From Thalassia testudinum (Eukaryota; Streptophyta; Magnoliopsida; Alismatales; Hydrocharitaceae): a stretch of 64,000 nt of DNA. Position 1 is the stretch's first letter; every line of letters begins with the position of its first letter. This document shows, piece after piece, positions 47,706 through 60,700 of this stretch. Where the stretch lies: contig JAZHRO010000022.1 in NCBI GenBank assembly GCA_037157565.1, forward strand, positions 620,001-684,000, given 5' to 3'. The notes under the pieces were generated by a model that was not told the origin of the DNA, ran no database searches, and saw only the letters and a program-made list of their open reading frames with translations. The position numbers and the translations under genes are program-made.

Positions 47706-48600
47706 GAGAAGAATGGGGGCATGGTCAGAGTTACGACGAGAGAAATAACGGCCAATAGGGACAAGAGCCATCACAAAATGATTGAGAATGATACAGTCTA
47801 ACTTCTGATAGATCCTAAAGTGACCCCGCCTACCATTACACCAAGACATTTGATTACCTCCCAAAGGTTAGTCAATGAGAGCAGAATTGTCAATGAAGCA
47901 CTGAAAAGGAAGGGTTTGGGAGGAGGAGAAAGGACGACCGCCTCTCTTCTCAGAAGCAGAGAGGATGGAATTAAAGTCCCCCCTAACAATCCAAGGGGAG
48001 GAGGGGAACTTGGTCTTAATCATAGAAAGATGATTCCAGAGGTTGAGCCTAATGTCAAGGTCATAAGAGGCATAAATAGTAGAGATGGTGAATACATGAC
48101 CTAGAAACCTGCACTCAACCCTTGAGGCTTGGGAGTAGGAGAATATGGAGGAAAGGGAGACCGAGTCTTTCCAAAGACACCAAATATTAGGACACTCTGG
48201 AGGAGATAAAGCATAATCAAAACAAATGGCCTGTAAAGTGCGATCAATGTCCGAGGAAGTAGCAAAAGGCTCCAACAAAAAGATGAGTTGAAGGCGACTA
48301 GAGGAAATCATAGCTTTTAAACGATTTAAAGTGGGGGTATTGATAATACCCCTGCAATTCCAGAAAAAATAGTTCATTGGGAAATGGAACAGGATTGGGA
48401 TTTAAATCGACCCCTAGTAATCCTAGTCGAACCCATCGAAGAATGACCCCTACGGACTCCTCTAAGCCTAGACGGAGAGTGTGCCACATGTGCCAAATCA
48501 AGATGGGTGACCAACGTAGAGACAAGAGGGTTGGAAAAATCAAGAGATCTCGCTTTTGAAGTAGAAAATCCGTTGTAGCCATCATAGTTCACTTCCTCAA
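47706..48600 (-). mobile_element. LINE 5' part: end of ORF1 and ORF2 endonuclease
   Basis: ORF2 starts at 48377 (MNYFFWNCRGI) and shows an apurinic-endonuclease-like domain: FLLEP, then WIVRGDFNSIL, and SDHAPILL about 47700-47730 after a frame change near 47870. Its ATG overlaps the TGA of an upstream frame (48592-48374), which is probably the tail of ORF1. The element is truncated at its 5' end near 48600 and no TSD was found. Confidence 0.82.
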
Positions 48601-50284
48601 TCCCACCCTCCTGGGATGGTTATTTTTCAAAATTATCACACTAAACAAATAACTAAATATACTAATAATATTTTCATGTCTTTACTATCCTTCAATCTTT
48701 CACAAATTAAATTTAGTGAATCACAAGTTAAGTTTTTGACACTAGTTAACAAATATATGAAAAGACATGGTTAACCTTACAATACTAAATGCAATTATTT
48801 ATGTAGACGTGAACAATCAAATTAGTAAGATATTTGACTCCAAGATATGTACCTAATTAGTATGTAGGTAATATCATAATTAACCCCATATATATGTGCT
48901 GATAATCATCTTTGATGAAATTAATTTATTATCCCCTTAGATACGCAACCAGTGGAAAGTTTATTACTTCCTATGGTTGGGAGCATCTAAAAGTCCCAAA
49001 TTGGTCGAGGAAATTCCTCTCAAAGGCTAGTTTTATAAAAGCTGTATCTAGATGGTGTATCTGATCAAATATTTTTAGCTATAAAGGTGTCACTGAAAAT
49101 AATTGCAAACCCCCTTGCAAGTATTTTTAATGGATACATGCAATGTTCAGAATCAAATCCTCTAGGTTTTTTGTTGGACAAGTCATTATACAGTGAATAA
49201 CCATTATAAAGATGAGTATGAAACAACTATGAGGTTTTGTATTTTCAATAATTAAAATAAAATTAATCATTTTATATTACTGAATAAAAAAATAGAAAAC
49301 ATGCACACTAAAACACACAATTAAATATCAAAATCATCTTTTAAATAAAAATAGAACCAACAAAATACCAAAAAGGTTCAAAATAAGCATAAAATATTGA
49401 AACAAAGTAGCATTATGTTTCAGAGAAAATGTAGTTCCACAAAATTTAAGAGCTTCATTCCAAACATCCAAAACAATAAAATCTAAAGAGTTTTATTTAG
49501 ATCTCCAAAATCCATGTGATCATTGTACTAAAATCTCTCTTAGGAAATCTATGGAATACTATTTGGCCGAGAATTTCAGATTGCTCAGATCATATATTCA
49601 ATGGTACGTACATGGTAGGGATGAGATCGAAAATATTACTTTTGAAACATTGGATACCTTAATTTGCTTAACGAGAAAACATAGAGGCCTCGTTGAAGAG
49701 AGTTTCGGACTTGTTGAACCACAAAGACGAGTTATGATCAATGTGAGAGGAAAAGCTGTCCTCTAATATAGGAGGTACGAGTACTTTAATTAGGGAGAGG
49801 AAAGTAATTGAATTGTTATGTTTTTCCCATTAATAGTAAGTGCCATCAACACCGACAGATTGTTGTTTTAACTTATCCATCTGCAGGTCAGCAATCTCAA
49901 CTGAAAAAACTTAAGAAATTAATTTTATCATGTCATGCAAGCTTTGAATGAAAAATCTCAACATAATAATTTTAGTAGATGAGATAGAGGTTGGACATGT
50001 TTATGCCTTGGTTATATGTGTCAAGGATATGTAATGCTTCTCGGGGTGGAGGTGGAGGGATTCTCACATTTTCGTCCCTTAATCCCACCATAGAGATTAG
50101 ATTTCTACTCTACATTCCTCAATCCACTCTTGCTGATCGATAGATTAAGCACCTTTCATATAATCAAGGACATGGCACGATCTTATCACGATAAAAATAA
50201 TAATCCAAGCTTCACTTGTGAAAATTTAGATATAATCGTGTAGGATCATAATCTAACATATATATATATATATACAACAAAAGG

Positions 50285-50347
<63 letters not shown>

Positions 50348-50522
50348 GTTCATGATATAAAAATGATCAACTAAAATTAGTTGTTGGGTGTGGGTATAAG
50401 ATACAAATGGATTAATGTGGTTAAGATGAGAATTGTGTAGAGATTGGTTCGTGTTTTGCATCTTTTTGATGGATAGAATAGCAAAATACCCATAGTTATA
50501 ATTGTTGTTTAATAAGAGTCAT
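48601..50522. other. AT-rich host intergenic sequence
   Basis: AT-rich DNA like that at 9050-18660 and presumably contiguous with it before the LINE inserted. The open frame at 49551-49766 (71 codons) has no recognisable domain. It contains an (AT)8 run at about 50258-50274 and a long ATT repeat. Confidence 0.5.
50285..50347. repeat. (ATT)21 microsatellite
   Basis: 63 bp of uninterrupted ATT units. Confidence 0.95.
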
Positions 50523-51204
50523 TGTTACGACCCGGTTCTCAAATTTGTACAAGATCTGAGACCAACTCGCCTCGACTAATCTCAAGACCTAGTCGTCCAA
50601 CGAGAAATAACTAAAAGCACGAAAATAAACCACATTCACACATGCAATATAACTAAGCAAAAGGAAAAATGAAACAGTAAAGGAAAGTAGAGTAAACTGT
50701 CTCAAGATAGTACATGCTACAACAACAACAACAAGAAACAGAAAGTAACGAAAATAGTAATTTAAAGTCCAGTACCCACAATTACAGTAGAAATAAAGAA
50801 CTAGAAAGAAACTACTACGGCTGGGCTCGGCTGGGCCCAGCTCCCTCTGCAGCCGGAAACTCGGGCTGCTCAACTCCTTGTCCTGAACAGGGTTACGAAA
50901 AGACGGAGTCAGTAAATGTTGAATAGAGTGGCGTTTACATTATTAATGTGCAAGTAAACTAAAAACAATAAGCTTTATTCTCATTTCTATTTATCTCATT
51001 TTTATATTTCTGCTTCATCTATTTCTCAAAGTATCCAAATATTTCTTGATCTTGCTTGTTCCTCGTGGGAACGATCTTGATTGCAGTCTTTTACGTGGAG
51101 TAGAAGGTACACATGGTGCTCCCCTGACTGGGAGAGTCCCCCGCAGTAGTCTTACTCCCATTCAAACACCCCGAGGTCACTGTCAAGATGTAGCGGTGAC
51201 TACG

Positions 51205-54043
51205 TGTTAAGACCTGTGACATCAAAACACTTTAAGGCATCTGGGAGTTGGTCCAGACATCTGGACACCTTCTCAGACCTCTGGAAATTTTCTTTTGTGT
51301 GCGTACGATCGCGAGTCTACACGCGTGCCACACGCAGACTAAACCCCAGCAGCCTTCTCCTCTTTCTCTCCCCTTGCCGACTTGCAAAACTGCCCCCCCC
51401 CCCCCCCCGTGCCTACAAATACTCCTCTCCCTCGTTCACCACCCCACCCGTCTTCTCCTTCCTCCAGCACGAGAGCGAGAGTGAAAGCGAGCAGCAACTG
51501 CAGCCGAGTGTAGCAGCAGAGAGGAGAAGAGCAGCGAGAGGGAAGAGAAGAGAGCGCGCGAGCCGTGAGAGAGAGAGAGCTCGCCGGAGCAGCTCAAGGC
51601 CGTCCGGCATGCGCGAGGCGAAGTGTTGTGTCGGGGAAGTCCTCCCCGACGCTGCTGCAGCTAGAGCAGCGGGTGGATGAGCGTGGCGCGGCCGCGCGCA
51701 GCGGGAAGAAGACGAAGGAGGTTCTGATTCTGGAAATTCTTCCCAAAATCAGATGTCTGGACCTACATCTAGACGACGTGGATGACGTCTGGAAGAAGCT
51801 CCATACGACTGATAGGTACGTACTGTGCTTATACCTTCCTTTTTGCGGATACCGCCATGCAAGCCGTTCCGCCGAAACTCTGTTGCGTGCAGTATTGAGA
51901 GCTTTTGCGTGTGCATGCAGGATTCGCTTCAGGAAGGCGTGGGACACGCCTTCCCACGCGGTTCAGACGTCTGGGCGAGTCACCAGACGGCGGAGTGCGT
52001 CTCCAGAGTCCAGAAAGGTGGTCAGACATCTGGAACTAGGTCCAGACGGTTCAGCAGGATCTTTGGACGTCTGAGGAGCAGCACAGAGTGAGATATGGAT
52101 CTAGACTCCTTTTAAGATGTCTGGAAGATGTTCCAGACATCTGATTTGAGTCAGAGTTGTCGTTTTTAACCCGTTTAGGGTCTGTTCGAGGTCCGATTTC
52201 CACGTTTAAGATTCCGTTCTTCTTCGTATAAGTTTCTCTACTTGTTGGAATGCTTGTTATCATGTTCTGAGTAATTTCTTGTGGTTGATCCTTGTGTTAG
52301 GACCTCGTTCTATTGCAGATTTAGGGGTTGCGGAGGTGCGTGGACCCATCGATCAAGCCCCCATTACTCCTGATTTTGCGGGTAGAGTGGCTTCCCTTAG
52401 TTAATTACAAACATAAATGCATATCTGAAATAAATGATAGATCCTAGGGTATGGCATGAATCCTAGGACCAGAAAAACTAGATTGAATGATAGATCCTAA
52501 GGTATGGCATGAATCCTAGGACCTGAAAACTAGATTAAATGATAGATCCTACGGTATGGCATGAATCCTAGGACTAGAAACACTGGAACGATTGTATTAA
52601 ATGCCTGAAATGTAGTCTTGAAATGAGTAGATGGCATAATAACTACCTGTAATTGGATAACAACTGCCTGTGAAATGTAGAGTACTGTTGTTAGTAGCTG
52701 CTACATGTAATTTCTGTTGGTTGAAATTAAATACGAATTGCTTGTATATAAATTGGAAAAGAAAGATTGAATGTTGGAAACACCTACTATATGCAAATAA
52801 ACCTGAATGATGAAACCTAGTATGGCTTGGCCTGAGGAAACATGAGCACTAACCCTATGGGAAATTAGGAATAGAGCTCCTGGAAATAAATAGAATGGAA
52901 CTAGAAAAGTGAATGGGAAAGCGCATTGTCTCTTGGGTACGTGGTACCAAAGAGAGCACATATTACCTCTTAGTGTAGAGGGGAGCTTGCCGCCCTCAGG
53001 TCGAGACCGGGGTGAGTTTGGCCACTTTGCACCGACTTTCTGGCCCTCGCGTACACATTACCAGGGAGAGCTGCTAGTGTAGGGAGAGAACTAACCACCC
53101 CACGAGGCCCGAGGTTCAGGTAGCCGTCCTACACCGACTTCTTAGGCCCACTGGGAAACCAGGGTAGTCAGGCAAGGGTACGTGGACTGTGGAGGGGCGA
53201 GTCCCCTGTTTGGTTACTGTGGAGGGGCTAGACCCCTGTTACTAAGAGGGCTCTGCCCTATACTAGTTCCGTACTGTGCTTTGGGCGCACCCGTTAACGG
53301 AAACGACTGACCGCGTGCCAGTGCGGGGTAGCTACCTGTGCGTTTATCGCGTGTGCTATAGCCACCGTTACGTCTATCAACGACCCTGGAGTGGTTGACT
53401 GAGGGTAGGACCACCACGGGGGACTCTCTCGGCCAGGAGAGCACCACGTGCTACTTCTACTCTTCGGAAAGGATTGCAATCAAGATCGTTCCCACGAGAA
53501 ACAGTCGAGATCAAGAAAAAGACCTGATAAATAAACCAAGTTATGAAAGAAAGAATAATTAGTTAAATAAAAAAAGAAATTGAAAACAATAGCTACCTGT
53601 CCACCTTTACTGTTTTTCTTAGTTAGCTGGTTGCCACTCTACTCAGCGTTTCGCTGATGTGTCGTACTTACCACCTCTTTCAGGTCCATGTGTTGAGCAA
53701 CCAAAGCCTACCGTTGCGAAGGGTGCTGGGCCTAGGAGAGCCCAGTAGTTGTACTTTTGTTGTACCCATTTTCTGTAGTAGTGAGTATTTGTTACACCTT
53801 TGTACTCTTTTATTGTAAACTTCATATTTCTGTACTTGTTTTTAATTCTATACTATTATAGTGGTGTGTACTGTAGTAGTTTACTTTCTTACTACTGTAC
53901 TTTTGTTACAATTAGTTACTTGCATGGTGAATGTGGTTTATTTTACTGCTTTTTGGTTACTTCCTCGTTGGACGACTGGGTCTTGGGATCAATCGAGTCG
54001 GTCCCATTCTCGTGTCTCGTAGGGATTCGGGAATCGGGCTACA
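51205..54043 (+). mobile_element. Solo LTR, chromovirus family, nested in the outer LTR
   Basis: TGTTAAGACCTGTGACATC to CGGGCTACA, 2839 bp, with a perfect TSD CTACG at 51200-51204 and 54044-54048. The terminal block has lost a few bases compared with GGGTCGTAACA. It has a C16 run at 51393-51408 just upstream of the promoter region, GACGTC motif clusters, and a three-unit 52-bp minisatellite at about 52432-52577. Confidence 0.92.
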
Positions 54044-54858
54044 CTACGGCACATGTGATAAGCGCACGAGTAGCTACCCCGCACTGACACGCGGTCAATC
54101 GTTTCCACTAGCGGGTACGCCCAAAGTACAACACGGAACAATATAGGGCCTTGCCCTCTCAGAATAGGAGAACCAAACAGGGGTCTCACCCCTCCACAGT
54201 CCGCATACCCTTGTTCGACTACCCCGGTTTGCCCAGCGGGCCTAACAAAGTCGATGTAGGGTGACTAGCTTAACCCCAGGCCCCGTGGGGTGTCTAACTC
54301 CCTCCCTACACTAGTAGCTCACCTCGATTCCACATACGCGAGGGCCAACAGGAGTCGGTGTAGAGCGTCCAGTCCTACCCTGGGTCTCAACCCAAGAGGT
54401 GGCTGACTCCCCCTCTACACTAAAAGGGATAGTTGCTCTCCTTGGTACCATGTACACAGGGCCCGCTCACTTCCCGTCTACATTCTAGATTCCTTTCATA
54501 CACAGGAGTTCTACTCCTAATTTCTCGTAGGGTTCATGCTTATATTCATCTCATTTATCCATATTCAAATTTCATGTTTCATAACACGTTCCTCATCCAT
54601 ATACAGGCAGCACGTGTTTTCACAATTTAATTCTCAATCATATACATGCAATTTGTGGTTTCACAGTTCACTTTCTCATTCACATACAGGCAATTCATAT
54701 TTAAACATGCATCTCATAATTACACTAATACCATTTGCTAGTAATTTATTTTAACCATGCACTCAAGTAAACAGTACAGCTCAAAACAGGCTCATACATT
54801 TCTACCCTAAGGTTCATTCCACATCCTAGAGTTCGATTCGATTATTCCAAACAAGTAC

Positions 54859-57667
54859 TATTACGGCCCGATTCCCGAATCCCTACAGGATACGAGAATC
54901 GGACCGACTCGACTGATCCCAAGACCCAGTCGTCCAACGAGAAAGTAACCAAAAAGCAATAAAATAAATCACATCCACCATGCAAGCACCTAACAGTAAC
55001 AAAAGTACAGCAGCAAAGAAAAGAACTACTACAGTGCACACCACCACAACAGTAGAGAATTAAAAACAGGTACAGAAATATGAAATTTACAATAAAAGAG
55101 TACAAAGGTGTAACAGAATACTCACTACTACAGAAAAACGGGTACAACAAAAGTACAACTACTGGGCTCTACTAGGCCCAGCACCCTCCGCAGACATAGG
55201 CTCTGGCTGCTCAACACCTAGACTTGAAAAAGGTGGTGAGTACGACACATCAGTGAAACACTGAGTAGAGTGGCAACCAGCTAGCTAAGAAAAACAGTAA
55301 AAGTGGACAAGTAGCTGTTGTTTTAATTTCTTTCTTTATTTTACTCTTTCTTGGTTTATTTCTCAGGTTTTTCTCTTGATCTCGAATGTTCCTCGTGGGA
55401 ACAATCTTGATTGTAGTCTTTTCCGAAAAGTAAAAGTAGCACGTGGTGCTCTCCTGGCCGGAAGAGTCCCCCGTGGTGGTGCTACCCTCAGTCAACCACT
55501 CCAAGGTCGCTGACAGGCGTAACAGTGACTTCGGCACGCGCGATAAACGTACGGGTAGCTATCCCGCACTGGCACGTGGTCGGTCGTTTCCATTAACGGG
55601 TGCGCCCATAGCACAGCACGGAGCAAGTATAGGGCAGAGCCCTCTAAGTAACAGGGGTCTAGCCCCTCCACAGTAACCAAACAGGGGTCTCGCCCCTCCA
55701 CAGTCCGCGCACCCTCGCTAGACTACCCTGGTTTGCCCAGTGGGCCTAACAAGTCGATGTAGGACGACTAGCTGAACCCCGTGCCCCGTGCGGTGGTTAG
55801 CTCTCTCCCTACACTAGTAGCTCTCCCCAGTACTATGTACGTGAGAGCCACAGAGTCGATACAAAGTGGCCAGTCCTAACCCCGGGTCCCAAACCGAGGA
55901 CAGCTAGCTCCGCTCTACACTAAACAGGGGGACAATCGCTCTCCTTGGTACTCCGTACTCAAGGGCCAGCTCACTTCCCCCATTCACATTTCCAGTTCCA
56001 TTCTTTGTATTTCCAGGAGCTCTACTCCTAACTCCCCGTAGGGTTCATGCTTATGTTTCTCAAGCCAAGCCATATGGTTCATCATTTCAGGTTTATTGGT
56101 AGATAGCACGTGTTTCCAACATCCAATCTTTCTTTTCCAATTTATATACAGGCATCTAGCATTTATTTGCAAACAACAGGAATTACATGTAACAGTACTC
56201 TACATTTCACAGGCAGCTGTTATCCAATTACAGGAAATTATTATTATTCTATCTACTCATCCAATACTGCAATTCAGGTATTTAATACAATCGTTTCAGA
56301 GTTTCTAGTCCTAGGATTCATGCTATGCCCTAGGATCTATCATTCAATCTAGTTCTCAGGTCCTAGGATTCATGCCATACCCTAGGATCTATCATTCAAT
56401 CTAGTTTTCAAGTCTTAGGATTCATGCCATATCCTAGGATCTATCATCTATTTCAGATATGCATTAATGTTTGTAATTAACTAAGAGAAGCCACTCTACC
56501 CGCAAAATCGGGAGTAATGGAGGCGTGATCGGCAGGTCCACATGCCTCCGCAACAGAACGAGGTCCTAACATAAGGAACAATCACAAGGAACCAGTCAGA
56601 ACAGGATAAAAGTATTCCAAACAAGTAGAGGAACTTATTCTGAGAAGAACGGAATTTTAAATGCGAAAATCGGACCTCGAACGAACCCTAAACGGGTCAA
56701 AAATGACAACTCAGACTCAAATCAGACGTCTGGAACACCTTCTAGACATCTTAAAAGGGGTCCAGATCCATACCTCGCTCTACGCTGCTCCTCATATGTC
56801 CAAGGGTCCTACTGAACCGTCTGGACCTAGTTCCAGACGTCCGACCACCTCTCCGGACGTCTGGAGACACTCTCCACCGTCTGGTGACTCGCCTAGACGT
56901 CTAAATCGCGTGGGAGGGCGTCCCCCGCACCTTCCCGAAGCGAAACCTGCACGCGCACGCAAAACTCCCTCATCAAGGCACGCGACAGAGCTTCAGCAGA
57001 ACAGCCTGCATTGCCGTATCCGCAAAAAGGAAGGTATAGGCACAGTACATACCTATCAGCCGTCTAGAGCTTCTTCCAAACGTCGTCCGCGTCGTCTGGA
57101 TGTAGGTCCAGACGTCTGATTCTGGGAAAAATCCCAAAATCAGGAGCTCCTTCGTCTTTTTCCCGCTACGCGCGGCCGCACCGCGCTCGTCCGCCCGCTA
57201 CCCGAGCTGTAGCAGCATCGGGGAAACCTCCCCAGCACAACGCTCCTCCTCGCGCACGCCGGCCGACCTTGAGCTGCTCTGGCAAGCTTTCTCTCTCACG
57301 GCTCGCGCTCTCTCTCCTCTTCCCTCTCACTGCACCTCTCCTCTCCACCGCTGCACCCGGTAGCAGCTGCTGCCCTCGCTCTCTCTCTCGCACTAGGGAA
57401 GGAGGAGACGGATGGATGTGGGTGGTGTGAGGGAGAGGAGGATATATGTAGTCATGGGAGGGAAAAAAGTGCTACAGGTTGGCGGGGGAAGAAGAAAGAG
57501 AAGGGGGCGGCGGGGCTTCAGTCTGCGCGCGGCACACACGTAGACTCGCGATCGTACGCACGTAAAAATTAATTTCCAAACATCTGGGAAGGCGTCCAGA
57601 TGTCTGACCAGATGTCTGGACCAACTCCCAGACGTCTTAAAGTGTTTTGATGCCTCAGGTCTTAACA
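54859..57667 (-). mobile_element. Solo LTR, chromovirus family, minus orientation, nested in the outer LTR
   Basis: 2809 bp with a perfect TSD AGTAC at 54854-54858 and 57668-57672. On the minus strand it begins TGTTAAGACCTGAGGCATC, the same subfamily as the copy at 51205. On the plus strand its left end reads TATTACGG, so the terminal CA has become TA on the element strand. It contains a three-unit 52-bp minisatellite at about 56297-56450. Confidence 0.92.
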
Positions 57668-57789
57668 AGTACATTCTTTTTTAAATATTAATAACTGAAC
57701 TAAACCACTCTATTGGGTATCACGGGAGGAATGGGGGCTGCACTGCAAATCTCGTCGTCTCTGCGGGCCCCAAACACGCCACCAGCTGG

Positions 57790-60700
57790 TGTAACGACCC
57801 GATTCCCGAATCCCTACAAGACACGAGAATCGAACCGACTCGACTAATCCCAAGACCTAGTCGTCCAACGAGGAAGTAACCAAAAGAGCAGTAAAATAAA
57901 CCACATTCACCATGAATATAACTAGTAGTAACAAAATACACCAGTAAGAAAAGGAAATACTACAGTATACACCACCACAACAGAAGGGAAATAAACATGT
58001 ACATTACATAAAGTTTTCAATAAAGAAAGTACACGGAGTAACAAAGGAAACTACTCACTACAGTGGAAGAAAAGTACAGAAAGTACTACAGGTAACCCTA
58101 CTGGACCCTACTAGGCCCAGCATCCTCTGCAGCCGCTGACCCTGGCTGCTCAACACTAGGTCCTGAAAAGAAACAAGGGTAACACGTCAACGAAACGCTA
58201 AGTAGAGTGGCAACTAAAAGCTAAAGAAGCAGTAGAGTGTACAGTAGCTGTTATATTTTTACTTTCTTTATTTACGTCTTTCAATTATTTCACTATTGAT
58301 TTATTTCTCTGATCCTTCTCCTGATCTCGAATGTTCCTCGTGGGAACGATCTTGATTGCAGTCTTTTCCGAAAAGTAGAAGTAACACGTGGTGCTCTCCT
58401 GGCCGAGAGAGTCCCCCGTGGTGGTCCTACCCTCAGTCAACCACCCCAAGGTCGCTGACAGACGTAACGGTGACTACGGCACGCGCGATAAGCGCATGGG
58501 TAGCTACCCCGCACTGGCACGCGGTCAGTCGTTTCCGTTAACGGGTGCGCCCAAAACACAACACGGAACCAATATAGAGCAGAGCCCTCTCAGTAACAGG
58601 GGTCCAACCCCTCCACAGTCCGCGCACCTTCGCCTGACTACCCTGGTTTGCCCAGTGGGCCTAACAAGTCGGTGTAGGAGGGCTAACAGAACCCCGGGGC
58701 CCGTGGGGTAGCTAGTGCTCTCCCTACACTAGTAGCTCTCCTCGGTACTGCGTACACGAGGGCCAACAAGTCAGTGTACAGTGGCCAAACCCACCCCGAT
58801 CTCAACCTAAGGGCGGAAAGCTCCCCTCTACACTAAGAGGTAATGTGTGCTCTCTTTGGTACCACGTACCCAAGAGACAACACACTTCCACGTTTCACTT
58901 TCTCAATTCCATTCCATTCACTTTCCAGGAGTTCTACTCCTAATTCCCCATAGGGTTCATGTTCTTTTCGTTTGGCCATTTTAGGTTTCATCGTTCCAGT
59001 TTTACGTTCATACAACCCAAGTTCTCAATCATATTTATTCATTCATAGCAGGCAGCTGTTAATCAATTTATAGGCAGCTATTATTTCCTTTCTACTTTCC
59101 AAGACTGCAATGTCTGTATATTCAACTAGTTTTCCAGTCCTAGGATTCTGATGAGAACCTCATCATGAGCCATAACTAGCTCATTTTGACCCAATACAAA
59201 GGATAAAAGCTCCTACATATCTCAAGGAAAGGCTTAACTCAGAGAATTCTGAGTTTGAGAAGAAAACCAGTCATAAGGGGTAAAAGTGCAATTTTACCAG
59301 TATAATCTGCATACAGGGTAATTCAGGGCCCAAACACAGGTCAAAACAGCTTAATAAGAATAAAAGTGGGATGAGATGATCTAGCAAGGGCTACAGCACT
59401 TCCAAGGAACCAAATGATAATCTGTAACCCTAAAACAACCCACTTCAATTCACAAGGTTCGAGGCAAAGTAAAAATAGAATAAACCCTCTAAAATTCATA
59501 GAAAAATAATCTCTAGGGTTTAGAACCTTCAATTTGGCCTTTAGAACCCATTTTGACCTACATTGAGAACCATGCCCAATTAATAACTTAATTTGGGTCT
59601 TTACGCAAATTGACCGGTCAAACAAGGTTTAATATGAAAATTAAATTTACCATCAGATTCCTTAGGTTCTAATTAGTCATGTATAAAAACTTGAGCCTAA
59701 GAAGAAACCTCCTTGACCGACTTTACACTTTGGTCCTCATATATTTACTATTTGGCCCTCAACTTTTGAACCCTCGCATTTAGGCCCCTAACTCTCCTTC
59801 GTTCTTTGCAAACAGGTCCCTCCTGCAAAACCCTACCAGCACCATGCTCCGGCGACCTTGCGCGGAGCATGGCGCCGCGCAGGGTGAGGTGGAGGACCTG
59901 GCATGTATACCGGGGGTGCCCTGCGTCGTCAGCCGTCGCAGGAGCACCCCCATGGTCATTGTAGCCCCCCATACCGGCCGTGCGAACGCACGGACGGTAT
60001 GGGTTCGTATTCCGACCATTCTCCGGCGAGGGAGACACGTCGTCTCCCTCCGCCTTCCTCCCTGCTTCAACCCTATAAATACCCCCCGCCGCTCCACCGA
60101 CCAAAGCAGCCTGGATCTGACGGAGAAAACCCCCAGCTTTCTTCTCTTCTTTCTCCGGCAGACGCTCACCAGCTCCGGCGGCTTCCTCCCCCTCCACCTC
60201 TTCGCTCTGCCGCACTACCAGCAGCAGAGACTTCCTCCCCTGCTCTTCCCGCGCCACGCCGCACCCAGCTAGCGCCTCTCCAGCCCTCTGCTCGCCGCCG
60301 CCCCTCTCCCTGAGCATCGTCTTCTCCGGCGACAGTCGATACGACTGTCGCCCTGTTCCTCCCCCTTCGTCCCTGCAAGTAAGTTAGACCTACTCCCCTT
60401 CTTCTCCTCTTTCTTTCCCCGCTTTCAATTTAGTCAATTAAACCCTCGACCGCTCCTGTTCACCCTCATCCTCTCCGCCTCCGACCACCCTCCGGCGAGC
60501 CGCTTCCATCACCTCAGCGACCCACACGGCTCGCCGACCACCGCAGAACCTCCGCCTCCTCACCCTGATCCTCTTCCACCCCTCCACTTCCCACCAAACA
60601 CCCTCTGCAGATCCACCGAACACACCCACTTCTTCGCTCACAGTTTGACCTAGGACGACCTGTTAGCTCCATCTCGCCCCCTGCAGACCCCCTGACCACC

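Noticed and set aside
49551..49766. 71-codon open frame in host sequence
   Set aside because: No domain, no splice or promoter evidence; length expected by chance.
50246..50461. Poly-Asn open frame
   Set aside because: Translation of the ATT microsatellite.
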